From Bimuria novae-zelandiae CBS 107.79 (Eukaryota; Ascomycota; Dothideomycetes; Pleosporales; Didymosphaeriaceae): a stretch of 64,000 bases of DNA. The stretch lies in contig ML976703.1 in assembly GCA_010015655.1 (NCBI GenBank), positions 210,740 through 274,739 of the forward strand, read 5' to 3'. The number at the start of each line of letters is the position of its first letter. Positions within the stretch are counted from its first letter, which is position 1. Of the stretch, positions 11,790-23,294 are shown piece after piece. The notes under the pieces are model-generated. The model saw only the letters and a list, made by a program, of their open reading frames with translations, searched no databases and was not told the origin of the DNA. The translations under genes and the position numbers were made by a program.

Positions 11790-14700
11790 ATGGCTCCGGG
11801 CTCGACTGGGCACCCGGGGGCGTACCCGCTGATGTTCGACACGAGAATCAGCGCCAGTGCAGACCGCACCGGCGGCCCTTCTCCCGCGAGCGAGAGCACG
11901 AGTGCTGTCGACCGGTCCCGCTTTCCGCCGGGTCCTTTAGAAGCCGGAACATCGCAAAGTCTAAGCAGCAAGAGACCTGCGAACTGGCCAATCCATCCCA
12001 CCGCTGAAAAGCGCCCTCGTACCAATGGCACCTCGGATCAGAGCAAGTCGGCTGCGTCAGTCAACGCCGCTGTACTACGAACAAACGCAATTGCTGGGCC
12101 CGTTGGGGCAACCCTATCTCGGCTGTCTTCATTCATGTCCCCGTTAGAAAACGTGATACATCCGTCTCGCGACCCGCGAATTCAGGCTAGAGCACCCGCA
12201 GGCTCTGCCAGTCCTATACATGTTGCCTCGCCGCTCTCCATAACCAACGGCGACGCAGGTCAACACGACAGCGGCAACACTACTCCAGTTCAAGGAGCGC
12301 CACTTGCGCCGTCAATGGTATCACCAACTGTTCCGTTTCCGCTGAAGCGGCCCACAGATAACGGAGTCAAGCGAAGTGTGGCTTCAATTCGCCAAGCTGC
12401 TCTCAAGAAACAAACGCTTTCTGCTGCCGCGTCCGAGAATGTTGCTTTGGCCTCAATTCGAGCTAAGAACATCGAACTTCAGAACGAGCTCAAAATTGAG
12501 AGATCAGAGCGAAGCCGTTTGGAAAACCGCCTTCAACAGTTGGAGCAGAAGCTTGAACAACCTCAAATGCCACCATCGGACCCAAACCTGTTGAAGAAAG
12601 TAGAGGACCTTTCGGAATCAGTGCACCTGCTGCAAAAATCTCAGCAAGACCCTCTGACAGATGAGATAGCCGTGAGTACCCTGGTAGAACGCGTCATGGG
12701 CTCGGTAAAATCGGATGTGAAAAGTGTCTTTGACAATGAGCTCGAAGACCGTGTCAAACAGGCGGTGCAGTCAGCGATTCCCGATGTTTCTGCAGTGCAG
12801 TCCGAAGTCGAAACGAGCGTCAAGAACTCCGTGGACACTGCCATCAAGAGTCAGAATGCCACACTTAATGCGTTATCGAAGGGGCCTAATTCGCTTGAGA
12901 ACCGCCTTAAGCAGTTGTTCCAAACCGATATCAAGTCTCTTAAGAAAGACGTCTCAGGCTTAACGAAAGATTCGGATTCGTTCGACGATAAGGTCAAGAA
13001 GTTGATGCACACCGATATCACCGCTCTTCAAAATCACTTCAAGAAATTGGACAACAAAGTCACTGCTCTAGAGAAGAAAAAGGGCAAGATCGAATCAGAC
13101 ACAGGTTCGACTAAGAGCAACATTGACGAGCTCAAAAAAGACCTCGCCAATGTGACGGCAGAGTTGAAGAAAGCCGAGATTGCCAGAGACGCTGATGTTG
13201 TGTCGAACAAAAAGCGTTTGGACGATCTAATCACGAAACTGAATGACGCTGATCAGTACATGGATTCGCTTAAGGAAGAGGATCTACCGAAAAAGCTTAC
13301 TGCTCTCAAGAAAGAGCTTAGTAGCCAGAAGACTAGTAACGCCCAACGATTCACAAAGCTGGAGGGAGCAGATTCAGTGCAACAAAAGTAAGTCTCTCTA
13401 TTCTTCTTACTCGCGTGTGTGTATTCTCTATCGCCTTATTTTCTTGGACATGTCAGCTTGCCATGTACAAATACTCGCTTCATGTTTCCACGTACTAACG
13501 CGACTTAGATTGTTGGGTGAGACGGTTAAAACAGTTATAAAGCAAATGAAATTAGTGCTCAACAATCGCGTCGCTGAAGTGAATGAAGACATTCATAAAC
13601 TACAAAAAGCCACGGATGATATAGTCCAAGAAATTGCCAAAATTCGTCAAGCAGCAGACCAAAACGAAAAAGCCGCACAAACCAGCCTGGCCGACTTGAA
13701 ATATTCAATATCCACCACAGCAAGTACTCTCAGGGCAGAGTTCTACCAAGAGCAGTCCGACTTAAGATCTTCAATATCCACCGCAGCAAACATTCTCAGG
13801 ACCGAGTTCCAACAAGAGCAGTCTGCAATGGCCCAAGACTCGGAACAAAATCCCAGCATGACCGATGTTCGGATTTGCGTGGAAGAGGTTAGGTCAGCAA
13901 TCATGTCTGACACGAAGGAAACCCAAGGTTGTCTCGAAAAAGAGATATCACGGCTACAGTCCGAGATATCATGCAGATTGGAAACTGCAGCTGGACGATC
14001 AGAGAACACCGACCTTCAACAGCTTCGGGAGGACGCAGAAAAGGCTCTGGACATGGCGGAAAGTGCGCAAAATTTGGTTAACGGACTGAGCCAGAATTTG
14101 ATTGGTGAGGTTGAAATGTGCATTGACCAAAAAGTTCACGAACTGCACCAGGCTATCGAAGGACAGCTCAACATCATGAAATCTGGCATACACAGTATCG
14201 AGGATCGGTACCAGAACATCACGACGGACGAGTTATATCAACGAATGGTGCACTGGTTCACGCAAAATTATCCCAATGCATCAGACCTGTTCAATAAGCT
14301 CAATGCGTTGGAGGGGTCGGTTCATAGAATCGGGATGTTTACCAATACGATCGCCTGGATCAACGACGGTCATAACGGGCAACTTCGAAGTCTGATAGAC
14401 CACCACGATGCGATCAACCAATTTTTTGCCGGCGCTGAAGGGCAAAGCTTGGGCGCCATTCAGAAAAGCATGGCGGATCTTAGCCAAACCTTACGAACTC
14501 TGCAACCGGAATCGAAGACCGAGTGTACCAATCGAACGTTACTTGCCAAGGACCTTAGCAAATTACAAGAGCGTATAGGACCTGTAGAGAATAAGGTTGG
14601 TGATTTCACTGCCTGGAAGGCGGACTTGGAGCCCCGCTGGGAAACACAGCAGCGGTCTTCCCGTAAGTAATATCAGGCACCTTCTCGAGGATTCGCACTC

Positions 14701-14860
14701 ACGAGTTATGATTATAGATCAGATGGAGTGCACGCTCTTGGCGATACTCATTGATATTTTTGAAGTCCAGGAAGCCATCAAAACTATCAACAAGCAGCTG
14801 AAAGGCGGTGGTTTTAACTTGAAATTCAGTCACGACTTCTCCAAGCCTCTCAATCCCTGA
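11790..14860 (+). CDS. Large coiled-coil protein of unknown function
   Basis: I do not recognise this 964-residue protein. Exons are 11790-13387, 13509-14662 and 14718-14860. Intron 1 (121 bp) has GTAAGT, a perfect TACTAAC branch site and TTAG; intron 2 is 55 bp. The first 170 residues are Ser/Pro-rich and basic, with a short nuclear-signal-like stretch (EKRPRTNG). From about residue 200 the sequence is almost entirely heptad-like coiled coil (repeated KxxL/ExxL spacing, few prolines). A near-repeat occurs around 13700-13810, where SISTTASTLRAEFYQEQSDL is followed by SISTAANILRTEFQQEQSAM. The last exon is short and ends in a basic/aromatic tail. A structural or scaffold role is plausible but not shown. 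Confidence 0.8.
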
Positions 14861-15699
14861 ATTCAGTTACGCCTTTTCGGAACCTCTCAAGTCCCACGCA
14901 ATGAACAACGCCAGATGAACTGCTTCTCACTTTCTTCACGGCAAGCTCACTTCACGCAATGAAGCATTAGTACAAGAAAAGGCCGCATCTAGCTCTTTTC
15001 CCTTTGTTAGGGCGTCTCATGGCGTTTCTATCCTCTTACCGGAAAGGGTCTGTACAACATGATTTTTTTTTACCAGCAGTGATACCCCTTCTACTTCGGC
15101 GGATTCAACTTTTTTTACGGCTACTCTACCCCGGGTCGTCCAGTTTGTGGGTTATGTAAATGTATCGGGTGCTATCCTCTGGCTCTGGCGTTCCTTCTCG
15201 GTGGATCACTTCTGCGATGTTGCGATTCATAGCACAGCCAACAAGGGCACGTGCTAGTCGCTACATATGCGCATGTCCTAGTGGCGGGCCTCCGTCGCTT
15301 GCGGAGTACCAGATGCATATTTCCAAGATGCATCTAGTAGCACGGGGTATTGTCTGTAGATGAAATGCATTCTCATGTAGCCTTGGAGTTCCGCACATTG
15401 GAATCGTGACTATGCATGGGTGAAGGTCAATGCATCTGCAAGAAAGCCACACTGTACTTGCGGTGGGCGCGACGATACATCCGTGGATCCTATGCTCGCT
15501 CTGGACACAACGACGTTGGGATAAGCAGCCGCTAAACCTTGCCAAGTGAAATCGGACAGCGGGATGAATTTAGCGCCCCATCTAGTCACATATTCCTCCA
15601 CGCACGCGTCGAGCCTCAACCACACTTTCGCGAAAGCTCGCACCCTAGTGACAAACACGGCAAGTTTTGTTCTTCTGCCAACCGCCCACGACGGCCTCC
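14861..15699. other. Intergenic region
   Basis: It holds the 3' region of the coiled-coil gene and the upstream region of POP8. Short open frames here overlap on both strands and look like chance. No RNA gene was seen. Confidence 0.6.
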
Positions 15700-16263
15700 A
15701 TGGCGCCGCTCTCCCATTTTGCACCCATGCAGCGCCCCGACGCGAGCTCTTCCACCACGACGCTACCCGCGCATACTGCAGCCCCGCCCCCACTCCCGCC
15801 CGCGAACAAGCGCAAAGCCCGCGACGCGCACGCCCTGCACACGTCCACGTTCCGCAAACTGCCTCACACCTACTTCCGGCTGCGTCTCACGACGACGGAC
15901 CCGCCGACCCCTTCCACCACGTCGCCTCGGGACCTCGATCCGCTGACGATACGCACACTTCTCACGCCGGCTTTGCAGTCGTACCTCGGGCTGATGGGCG
16001 CCGCCATACCCATCGACATCCTGAAGAGCGAGGGGAGAGATGTTTGGGTGAGGGTTGCACGGCAGGATGCGAGGGGTGTGCAGGCGAGTCTGAGCGGGTG
16101 GGTTGGGAACTGTGATGGGGAGCTAGTGCCTGGGGCAGGGGAGGAAGGGGGCAAGCGCGTGAGGGTAGCTTGGAGGCTGATGTCGAAAGATGGTAATTTG
16201 GGGCTGGTGTTGGGCGACGGGAGTGATTTGTTCGATGGTGAGATGACGGGCGGATGGACTTGA
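15700..16263 (+). CDS. POP8: RNase P/MRP subunit Pop8-like protein
   Basis: Pop8 is a small Rpp14/Pop5-type subunit of nuclear RNase P and RNase MRP, which process tRNA and rRNA precursors. This single-exon gene encodes 187 residues if translation starts at the ATG at 15700 (context CCTCCATGG); an upstream in-frame ATG at 15667 would add 11 residues. Residues 1-45 are Pro/Ala/Thr-rich and end in a basic NKRKARD stretch. The conserved core starts at FRKLPHTYFRLRL and continues through a helix region (IRTLLTPALQSYLGLMGAAIPIDIL) to a strand WVRVARQDARGVQASLSGW. The assignment rests on this pattern and is fairly secure at family level. The C-terminus is longer than in yeast. Confidence 0.75.
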   Translation: MAPLSHFAPMQRPDASSSTTTLPAHTAAPPPLPPANKRKARDAHALHTSTFRKLPHTYFRLRLTTTDPPTPSTTSPRDLDPLTIRTLLTPALQSYLGLMGAAIPIDILKSEGRDVWVRVARQDARGVQASLSGWVGNCDGELVPGAGEEGGKRVRVAWRLMSKDGNLGLVLGDGSDLFDGEMTGGWT

Positions 16264-16762
16264 ACGTCGAAAGCCTACAGAGTGACTCGCTCGGAGCTGA
16301 AGTCGACAAGATATAAGCGCTGGGTTGGGGAAGAAGGGGTCGTGCGGTGAGCGATAGAAGTCGGTGCACCAGAACGTCTGCGTGCTCGGAGCCCCTGGGA
16401 TGAGAGGAACGTTTGGGCAGAGTCCAGAGGCCGAGGGTGATATCCAACACTTAAGGCAGAACAAGATCGGCCTTGTGACAGCCGTACAAGAGCGCGGGGC
16501 TTGCCGGTAAAACATCTTAAGGCCTATCATTGCAACCTCACGGTCCCGTGTAGGACACCCACCTGCGAAACGAGTAGAACAAGGGAATCTCTACCAAGAA
16601 ACCAGCTGAAAATCAAAATATGAACATTCATGTACTGTATCAGATCTGTTCAAGTCCATGCAACATCGCAAGCAGGATATAAAGACATTTTGGAAGAAAC
16701 TAGAAGCCAGAGCCACATGACAGCTTCGTCCTCACATCATTCAGCAAGCAGTCGACGGTCGC
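16264..16762. other. Convergent intergenic region
   Basis: This is a 3'-to-3' spacer between POP8 and the WW-domain gene. Nothing else is recognisable. Confidence 0.6.
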
Positions 16763-18255
16763 TTACCACCCCGGTTGTGGGGGTCCTCCTTGGTTGCCGT
16801 AGCTGTGTTGCTGCTGAGGCGGGGCAGAGTATGGCGGTGCACCACCGTACTGATTGTGCTGATGCTGATCGAAGTTTTGCGGGCCTCCGTAAGGCGCGTG
16901 ACCGAACTGACCCTGAGGAGGCTGGTGTTGCTGGGGATAAACCGGCCCACCATAGCCGGCCTGTTGTCCATAACCGGACGCTCCTCCATAGCTACCTTGG
17001 TGCTGATTTGGCGGAGCGCTGTACTGCTGGTTGTGGCCTCCATGCTGCGATTGCTGATGCTGTGCTGGGGGCGCCGGAGAACCATATCCTTGGGCTGCGG
17101 GTGGGTAACCCTGATTCTGTCCCCCATAGCCAGCTTGCTGATGTTGATGCTGACCATAGCCGCCTCCTTGTTGTTGATCGTGGCTGCCGTACTGGCCTGG
17201 AGGAGGCGAAGAGTAGGGATTGTGGCTCGGAGTTGACGCGTGCGATCCGCCAGGCTGGTACGACGTAGGAGGTGCGCTACCGGTATATGTTCCGCCTTGC
17301 GAGGTGGTGTGGCTGTAACCGTAGTCACTATTCGAGGGCTTGCTGTGCTATTTTGGGGTCAGCCATGTCTCCAGTTACGCTGTATACCAGGGAATCCAGC
17401 TTACCGAGCCGCCGCCCAAGACACCACCCAGGAGACCGCCCAAACCGCCTCCGCTCGAACTTGAATGCCCTGAGCTGCCCTGTCCCAACTGGCTGCTGCC
17501 ATGATTTTGCTTTCCGCCGCCTAGAAGACCGCTTGCTAACTGGCCCACGAGGTTGCTGGAACCGCCGCCGTGACCGCTACTGCCGTGGGATTGCTTTCCG
17601 CCACCCAGAAGCCCGCTTGCCAGCTGTCCCACAAGATTGTTTGATCCACCGCCTTGGCCGCCGCTGTGCTTATTTCCGCCCGTCAACGCGTTGAGAGCGA
17701 AGCCCTAGGTCTAGTTAGCCAAAGCCCACGAGGCAGCAGCGCAGAAACGACGCACTCCCAGACCGCCAGCGCGATCGCCAGTGGGGCCATCGACACCTCG
17801 TGTGCCGTTACCAACGTCTGGACCTTGGGCGCCATCGGCAGGCCTGGTGTAAGGGTTCGTATCGTGGGCAGGCGTGCCGTGGTTGGAGCCTCCGCCAATA
17901 GGGGCCTCGCTAGTAGGTAGGTCCCATTGCGATACGCCGGTGCTGATTTGCACGTCTACGGGCTGTCAGTCCCACAACCCATCTCCACTAGTTGCTACGA
18001 ATATGGCGAGCGGCCTCTGGGGGTGGACGCACAGTAGTACTTTCTCGACCTGATGTCTTCTGTCAGACCTCGTGCGATGGCGGGGCACGTTGGGCGTGGC
18101 GGGGCAACACTGCCGCGGCGTGCAAGAGGCCAAAGGACGACTTACGTATTATCCCACTGGGCTATCCAGCCCGACGGCAGCTTTGGCAGAGCTGGATCGG
18201 TAGGGCCGGAGTCGGGCGACGCGGCCCCTTGACGGGGTGGTGTGGGTGCCGACAT
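16763..18255 (-). CDS. WW-domain protein with Gly/Gln/Tyr-rich tail
   Basis: Five coding exons on the minus strand: 18255-18146, 18049-18033 (17 nt), 17955-17756, 17704-17405 and 17347-16763, giving 403 residues. One WW domain lies at residues about 26-56 with the two signature tryptophans W30 and W53 and the aromatic run YYY at 41-43; it should bind Pro-rich ligands. The 17-nt exon is required: it supplies SRKYY in the middle of the domain and restores the frame. Next comes an almost exact internal duplication (NLVGQLASGLLGGGKQ twice), a Gly-rich part, and a C-terminal half made of QQ, GYGG and HQ repeats. Such a low-complexity tail is typical of phase-separating or RNA-associated proteins; the function is unknown. 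Confidence 0.85.
18033..18049 (-). other. 17-nt internal coding exon (microexon)
   Basis: It is flanked by acceptor CATCAG (18050-18055) and donor GTGCGT (18032-18027). The flanking introns are 96 bp and 77 bp and both have CTGAC branch-like motifs. The exon starts in phase 2 and ends in phase 1; skipping it would break the reading frame inside the WW domain. Confidence 0.75.
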
Positions 18256-18877
18256 GGACGCGAAAGCGGAGGCAATTGAGGGCGGGCAATGTGGAAGGAG
18301 CGATTTGGGGACTCGAAGCGCGGGAAGGGAACAAAATCGTGAAAGACGCGCTGAGAGCTTATGAGGCCGTGGTGGAAGGTCCGCTGGTTGACCGACTGGT
18401 GGATGCCCTGGCTCTGAAGCAAGCAAGCATACAGCGACTGCGTCACCTGTGGCGCAGTTGTGGCGCAGCTTTCTTTCAGCGCAAGCACGCGCGCTGAGTA
18501 CAGACAAATGCAGCCCAGGGTGTCAATCACACTGTCTGAGTCCGTGAGCTTTCCCAGACTAGGCAATACGACGACAGACGACCCAGGCGCTCGATGCTGT
18601 GCACTACCATACTGAGCAGTTGAGGCGTCTCGGCAATACTTCGGCCGGTGGCTCTTGGCGGCCGAGGCATCTCCCGTTCCGTCACCACAGGCAGTCGAAC
18701 ACTCCGCGCTGCAAATCGCGGCCAGATACAGCCGGCTAGCCACGCCCAAATACCACCAGCGCTTCTGTGATATCGCCCAAGACTGTTTGCAAGCCTACAT
18801 CAAACCCAGATCCGCCCGATCGATCCTCGACACCCATGTTGTACTCCATATAAAGCGAGTAGAGTGCGCCCGCCATC
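18256..18877. promoter_or_regulatory. Divergent promoter region, WW gene / F-box gene
   Basis: These 622 bp lie between two divergent start codons. Open frames inside run through on the minus strand upstream of the WW gene but have no protein-like features. No specific sites are recognised. Confidence 0.5.
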
Positions 18878-21124
18878 ATGGCTCCCGAGCTCTCGCGCAA
18901 ACGCAAAAGGGCGCATGTCTCATATAGAGAACCCAGCAGCGATGACGGCTTTTCAGATTCGGACTCCAATGACGCCCTCGGTCGGAGGCACCCTACACGA
19001 CGTTCAACTCGCCACTGCTCCGCTGAGGTCGAGTCGCAGTCGCCCACCGCTTCTCCCGCACGCACGCGCCGCAAAGCCGATAAACGCTCCCTCCGGAGCA
19101 AAGGACAGCGCAAAATATCATATCGGGACGAAAGCACAAAAGAGGACATTGACGAGGATGGCGAAGCCGGCTATGTGCCGCTGGAAGACGTTGTACGAAC
19201 AAGGCCACGGTCACAGGCGCACTCGCGCCGGGCGACGCCTCGTAGGCGGCTCGAGGATTGCTCCAGAAAGACGAACAAGCCAGCGAGGCGCGCCATCGGT
19301 GCTCCGTTAAAGGAGAAGAAGAAAGCACCGCATCCTGCTGCTGTATCGATCCCTACCGATAGACGCAAACCGGACATGACGCGCCTGCCGTATCATGTCC
19401 TTCTGCAAGTCTTCGTCTACGCCTCACATCCGCTGCATGACGAGAACATGCACACCACTCCCGCTATATCATGGCTAGTAAAGATGGCGCAAATGTGCCA
19501 GGCCTTCACTAAGCCGGCGCTGACGGCGCTATATCGGAACCCGCCAATCTTCGCAGTCCGGCAGAACAGGAAGAAGCTGGTCCACCATCTCATTGCCCCA
19601 CCTGCTGGCGTTGGTCAGGACTACAAGGTCATGGTCAAGCGTCTCGAGCTGGACGCCACGCAAATGTCTGCATTGACTGATGCAACCCATAGTGTGGCAG
19701 ATTTGACTGCCTTGGTGTCTGCGCTGACGACGCTCAAAGAGATAGACATCTTTGACCCTCTAGACCGACCACCATATCGCGAGCGACTCAAACGCATGCG
19801 AAAATGGACCTATCCGCCCGAGTTGTTCCAGGCTTTGCGACAGACTAACCTGCGCTTGCAAGGCTGGCGATGGCACAATGGCTTTTGCGCACCGGGACAA
19901 GGACTGCTGTGGGTGAAGGACATACACGGGGATCGAACCTTCCAAAGTCTCCGTGACGTCACTTTCGTGAAGTTCAACGTCGATGAGAAGCGCAAATCCG
20001 ATGCTATCGATCCTACCACAGAGGAGCTCCTCGCCTCGGCTATAGCTGCGCTGCGGAACCTGCAGTCGTTAACCTTTGAAAGTTGCACCGCTGTCAACGG
20101 GAAGCTTCTGTCCATGTTGCCAAGCACGATTTTCAGTCTTAATATCACTAATTGCATCAATCTTACCTCTGAGGCTTTACAGATATTCTTATCTGAGAAG
20201 GGACGAAATCTGGAAGAGCTAATCTTGAATCACAACCAGTCTCTGGAACTCTCTTTCTTGACTACCTTAAAAAACGATTGCCCGCGCCTGGAAATACTCA
20301 GGATGGACTTAAACTATTACAGTACTCTGGCGATGTCTTCAGATAACGAGCCACTCTACGATTGGCTTCTTGGACTGGACGAGGTGCCCACCTGGCCTCC
20401 GACTCTCCGAGTCATCGACCTGGAACACCTGCGAAAGTGGGGCGCCGATTCCGCTACCAATTTCTTCACGTCACTGATAGAATCCGCGGCGGAGCTTCCT
20501 TTTCTCCGGGAGCTCAGGATCTTAGCTATGGTGGACATGAATTGGCGTGACCGTGCCGACTTCAGGAGAAAGTGGGCTGCGCGGTTTGAGAAAGTGTTTG
20601 CGTGGCGAGGTCCCGCTCCAAGCCTACATCTCGCGTCGTTAAGGGCGTACAGAGAGTGGGAAGAGAAAGGCTCTCAGCAAAAAGGTGCTGATAGGAACGA
20701 CTCACTGTTGGACATCACCGTCGAAAACGCTCTAGCTGAGAATGAGGGTGCAGAGGGTAGCAGCGCTGATAGTGACGGCGAGACAGACAGCGATGTGCCT
20801 CTGCTTGCTAAGCGCAACAACGAGCGATGGAACACGAAGCGCCTGCGCAACCGTGCCAGAGCTTCCACGAACTACGATGAAACATCCGATAATGAGGACG
20901 GCGGCCATTCCGGGTCCGTTGATGAGGAGACTACGGACATTGCTTCGGAGGATGATCAGCCTACGGTCATCCAAGGCCGATGTCACACGGTCTTGTGCCG
21001 CATCGACAATCTTCGCCCACGCGAGGAGATGTTCAACGAAGCGGATTTCCTCGATGAAGAACGGAGTGGAGATGAAGAATGGGCTGAGGATATTGATGAA
21101 GTCGACGAGAGTTATGCTTGGTAA
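18878..21124 (+). CDS. F-box/LRR-like protein with charged ends
   Basis: A single exon of 748 residues. Residues 1-160 are strongly basic and disordered (MAPELSRKRKRAHVSY at the start, then RRATPRRRLED). An F-box-like segment begins near residue 167 (MTRLPYHVLLQVFVYAS), followed after a spacer by a typical AxxCQAFTKPALTALYRNPP helix. The middle has leucine-rich-repeat character (LQSLTFESC, LNITNCINLTSEAL, LEELILNHNQSLELS, LRVIDLEHL). The C-terminus from about 630 is acidic (SDGETDSDVPLL, DEERSGDEEWAEDIDE). Family knowledge suggests a substrate receptor of an SCF ubiquitin ligase; the F-box call is by pattern. Basic and acidic ends suggest nuclear location. Confidence 0.75.
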   Translation: MAPELSRKRKRAHVSYREPSSDDGFSDSDSNDALGRRHPTRRSTRHCSAEVESQSPTASPARTRRKADKRSLRSKGQRKISYRDESTKEDIDEDGEAGYVPLEDVVRTRPRSQAHSRRATPRRRLEDCSRKTNKPARRAIGAPLKEKKKAPHPAAVSIPTDRRKPDMTRLPYHVLLQVFVYASHPLHDENMHTTPAISWLVKMAQMCQAFTKPALTALYRNPPIFAVRQNRKKLVHHLIAPPAGVGQDYKVMVKRLELDATQMSALTDATHSVADLTALVSALTTLKEIDIFDPLDRPPYRERLKRMRKWTYPPELFQALRQTNLRLQGWRWHNGFCAPGQGLLWVKDIHGDRTFQSLRDVTFVKFNVDEKRKSDAIDPTTEELLASAIAALRNLQSLTFESCTAVNGKLLSMLPSTIFSLNITNCINLTSEALQIFLSEKGRNLEELILNHNQSLELSFLTTLKNDCPRLEILRMDLNYYSTLAMSSDNEPLYDWLLGLDEVPTWPPTLRVIDLEHLRKWGADSATNFFTSLIESAAELPFLRELRILAMVDMNWRDRADFRRKWAARFEKVFAWRGPAPSLHLASLRAYREWEEKGSQQKGADRNDSLLDITVENALAENEGAEGSSADSDGETDSDVPLLAKRNNERWNTKRLRNRARASTNYDETSDNEDGGHSGSVDEETTDIASEDDQPTVIQGRCHTVLCRIDNLRPREEMFNEADFLDEERSGDEEWAEDIDEVDESYAW

Positions 21125-21768
21125 TGGCATTGTATCAACACTGGCGCAATGGAATGTGATTAGGAGCAGGCGTAGGCATGGATACGGTGGCATTGAACGG
21201 GCGGTCGGCGTTATGACATCAAAACATGAGATACCCTAGATCTTTTCTCGGGCGGTTACATTGGCGTGAAAGGCCTCGATGTTGTCGCTACCACAATCGA
21301 ATGCAACTGAACTGTGAGAGGCACCAGTGCAAACACTGGAACACTTTGATCATAAAGTGAAAGAACGGCACGATCACAAATGTCCCCATATATGGCATTT
21401 ACCCTTTCCATTTCCGGTTGCTATGCCTCTCACGTGAAGCGAAAGCCGCCCTTTCATTGCTCATTGTGGAGTAATACACTACTATCTAATTGAGTTCCAG
21501 TCCTCGTGGGCGACCTTGAGAAGTAACAGCCAACTAAAATACTAAGACGTCCTCAACCGCTTGTATGTAGACTGAGCAATACATTCGCAAATCATGCTTA
21601 CGCTCCGTGCTTCAGGCCGAGGTTCAGGGCCTCTTGGCGGGTGATTCCCCGCAAGCTCTCCGCGATCGTCTGCCAGTGCTCCCACGACCAAGCTTCAGCG
21701 AGGCATCACCATGTCGAGACCGGGGGTACATATGCTTCAAGGTTTCTACATATGCCAAAAATCCAAAC
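21125..21768. other. Intergenic region
   Basis: It holds the 3' region of the F-box gene and the promoter side of the acyl-CoA dehydrogenase gene. No RNA gene or repeat was seen. An upstream in-frame start at 21607 would give an implausible N-terminus. Confidence 0.6.
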
Positions 21769-23155
21769 ATGGCTGCCGAAACGATGAACTTCTCCGTACC
21801 GGCAGCACTGCAGCAATATCTTCGTGACCTGGATGCCTTCATTGATCAGAAGATCGTGCCGCTGCAAAGCAAAGATGACAACAACCGCTTCTTCGACCAC
21901 CGTCGCGAACATGCCCGCACGGACTGGGACAATGGCGGCCTCCCGCGTCCCGAATGAGAAGCCCTACTCTACGAAGCCCGCCGCCTCGCAGACGACGCAG
22001 GCTTCTATCGGCTTTCCCTCCCCAAACAATATGGCGGACGAAGTAGCGAGGACGGCAGAGGAAGTAACCTCTGGATGGCCGTCATCCGGGAGCACCTAGC
22101 CAGTAAGGGCCTCGGTTTGTTCAACGATCTGCAAAACGAGCACTCGGTGGTGGGCAACTTTCCGGATGTAGTCATGGTATTGAACTACGGGAACCAGAAG
22201 CAGCAGGAGGAGCTAATCGCGGGCCGGGTCGCGGGCAAGGTGCGGATAACTTTTGGGCTGACGGAACCCGGGCATGGGAGCGATGCTACGCACATTGCGA
22301 CCCAAGGACGGCCGGAGAAGAGGAACGGTGTGGATGGATGGGTTCTGAACGGGGCTAAGAAGTGGCAGACCGGGATGCATGCTGCGACGCATTGCTTCAT
22401 CTTTGCGAGGACCCAAGGGAAGGACGGGCAGGCGAAGGGTATCTCGTGCTTTGTTGTTCCGAGGGAGACACCGGGGCTGGAGGTGGACTCATATGAATGG
22501 TGAGCATATTGACGAGTTTATCAAGGCTGACTGACGGATGCTGCGTAGGACGCTCAACATGCCGACGGACCATGCCATGGTTTCGATCAAAGACGTTTGG
22601 GTACCGGACACCGCCGTGCTGGGACCCATCCACAACGGCCTCGGCGTAGCGCAAGCCTTTGTCCACGAGAATCGCATCCGGCAGGCAGCCTCGTCATTAG
22701 GGGCCGCAGTGTACTGTGTGCAGGAGTCTGTTCAATACGCCAACGAGCGCGCCCCCTTCAACACACCGCTCTCGCACAACCAAGGCATACAATTCCCGCT
22801 CGTCGAATTGGCCACCCAGTGCGAGATGCTTCGGCTATTGATCCGCAAAACAGCCGTGGAGATGGACTCGATGCCGCATGTGGAAGTCGAAAGACGGATC
22901 GGAGATAAAGTGAGCATGTGCAATTACTGGGCCAATAGATTGTGTTGCGAGGCCGCAGATCGCGCGATACAGGTCCATGGCGGGAATGGATATAGCAGGC
23001 ATTGGCCGTTCGAGCATATTTGGCGCCACCACCGAAGATATCGGATCACAGAAGGGAGCGAGGAGATACAGATGCGCAAGGTTGCGGCGTATCTGTTTGG
23101 CTTTGGTGGAAGGAAGAGTCTTGTAGATGCCACGTCTAGGGACGCAAAACTCTAG
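21769..23155 (+). pseudogene. Acyl-CoA dehydrogenase gene with one in-frame TGA
   Basis: Acyl-CoA dehydrogenases oxidise acyl-CoA with FAD in mitochondria or peroxisomes. Two exons (21769-22499, 22549-23155; 49-bp intron GTGAGC...GTAG) make a 446-codon frame, of which codon 63 (21955-21957) is TGA. The codon lies in a conserved stretch (RPE-stop-EALLYEARRLADDAGF) where the family has tryptophan, so TGG to TGA is the likely change. Everything else looks intact: FGLTEPGHGSDATH (FAD/substrate loop), WVLNGAKKWQTG, NMPTDHAMV, the RAPFNTPLSHNQGIQFPL segment, and the C-terminal QVHGGNGYS..W..EHIWR..RRYRITEGSEEIQ. No intron can remove the stop. It may be a recent pseudogene, a sequence error, or a gene restarted at the ATG at 22075, which would lose the N-terminal helical domain. 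Confidence 0.85.
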
Positions 23156-23294
23156 GGTATCCAAATGATCGCTGTGCAAGTTTGAACTTTCATGCCGCTG
23201 CTGTCGTGACGATCATGTAACGTAGAACCTCGGGCAAGATGTTCCGAGAATCTCAACGTCGTGCAGTGCAGTAGAATGGGTGCGCGTCTAGTTC

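Noticed and set aside
15546..16115. Overlapping 189-codon frame on the same strand as POP8
   Set aside because: The POP8 frame has the family pattern; this is its out-of-frame shadow in GC-rich DNA.
16741..17328. 195-codon minus-strand frame over the WW gene
   Set aside because: It is out of frame with the WW gene, starts at GTG, and its composition reflects the repetitive GGN/CAR codons of the true frame.
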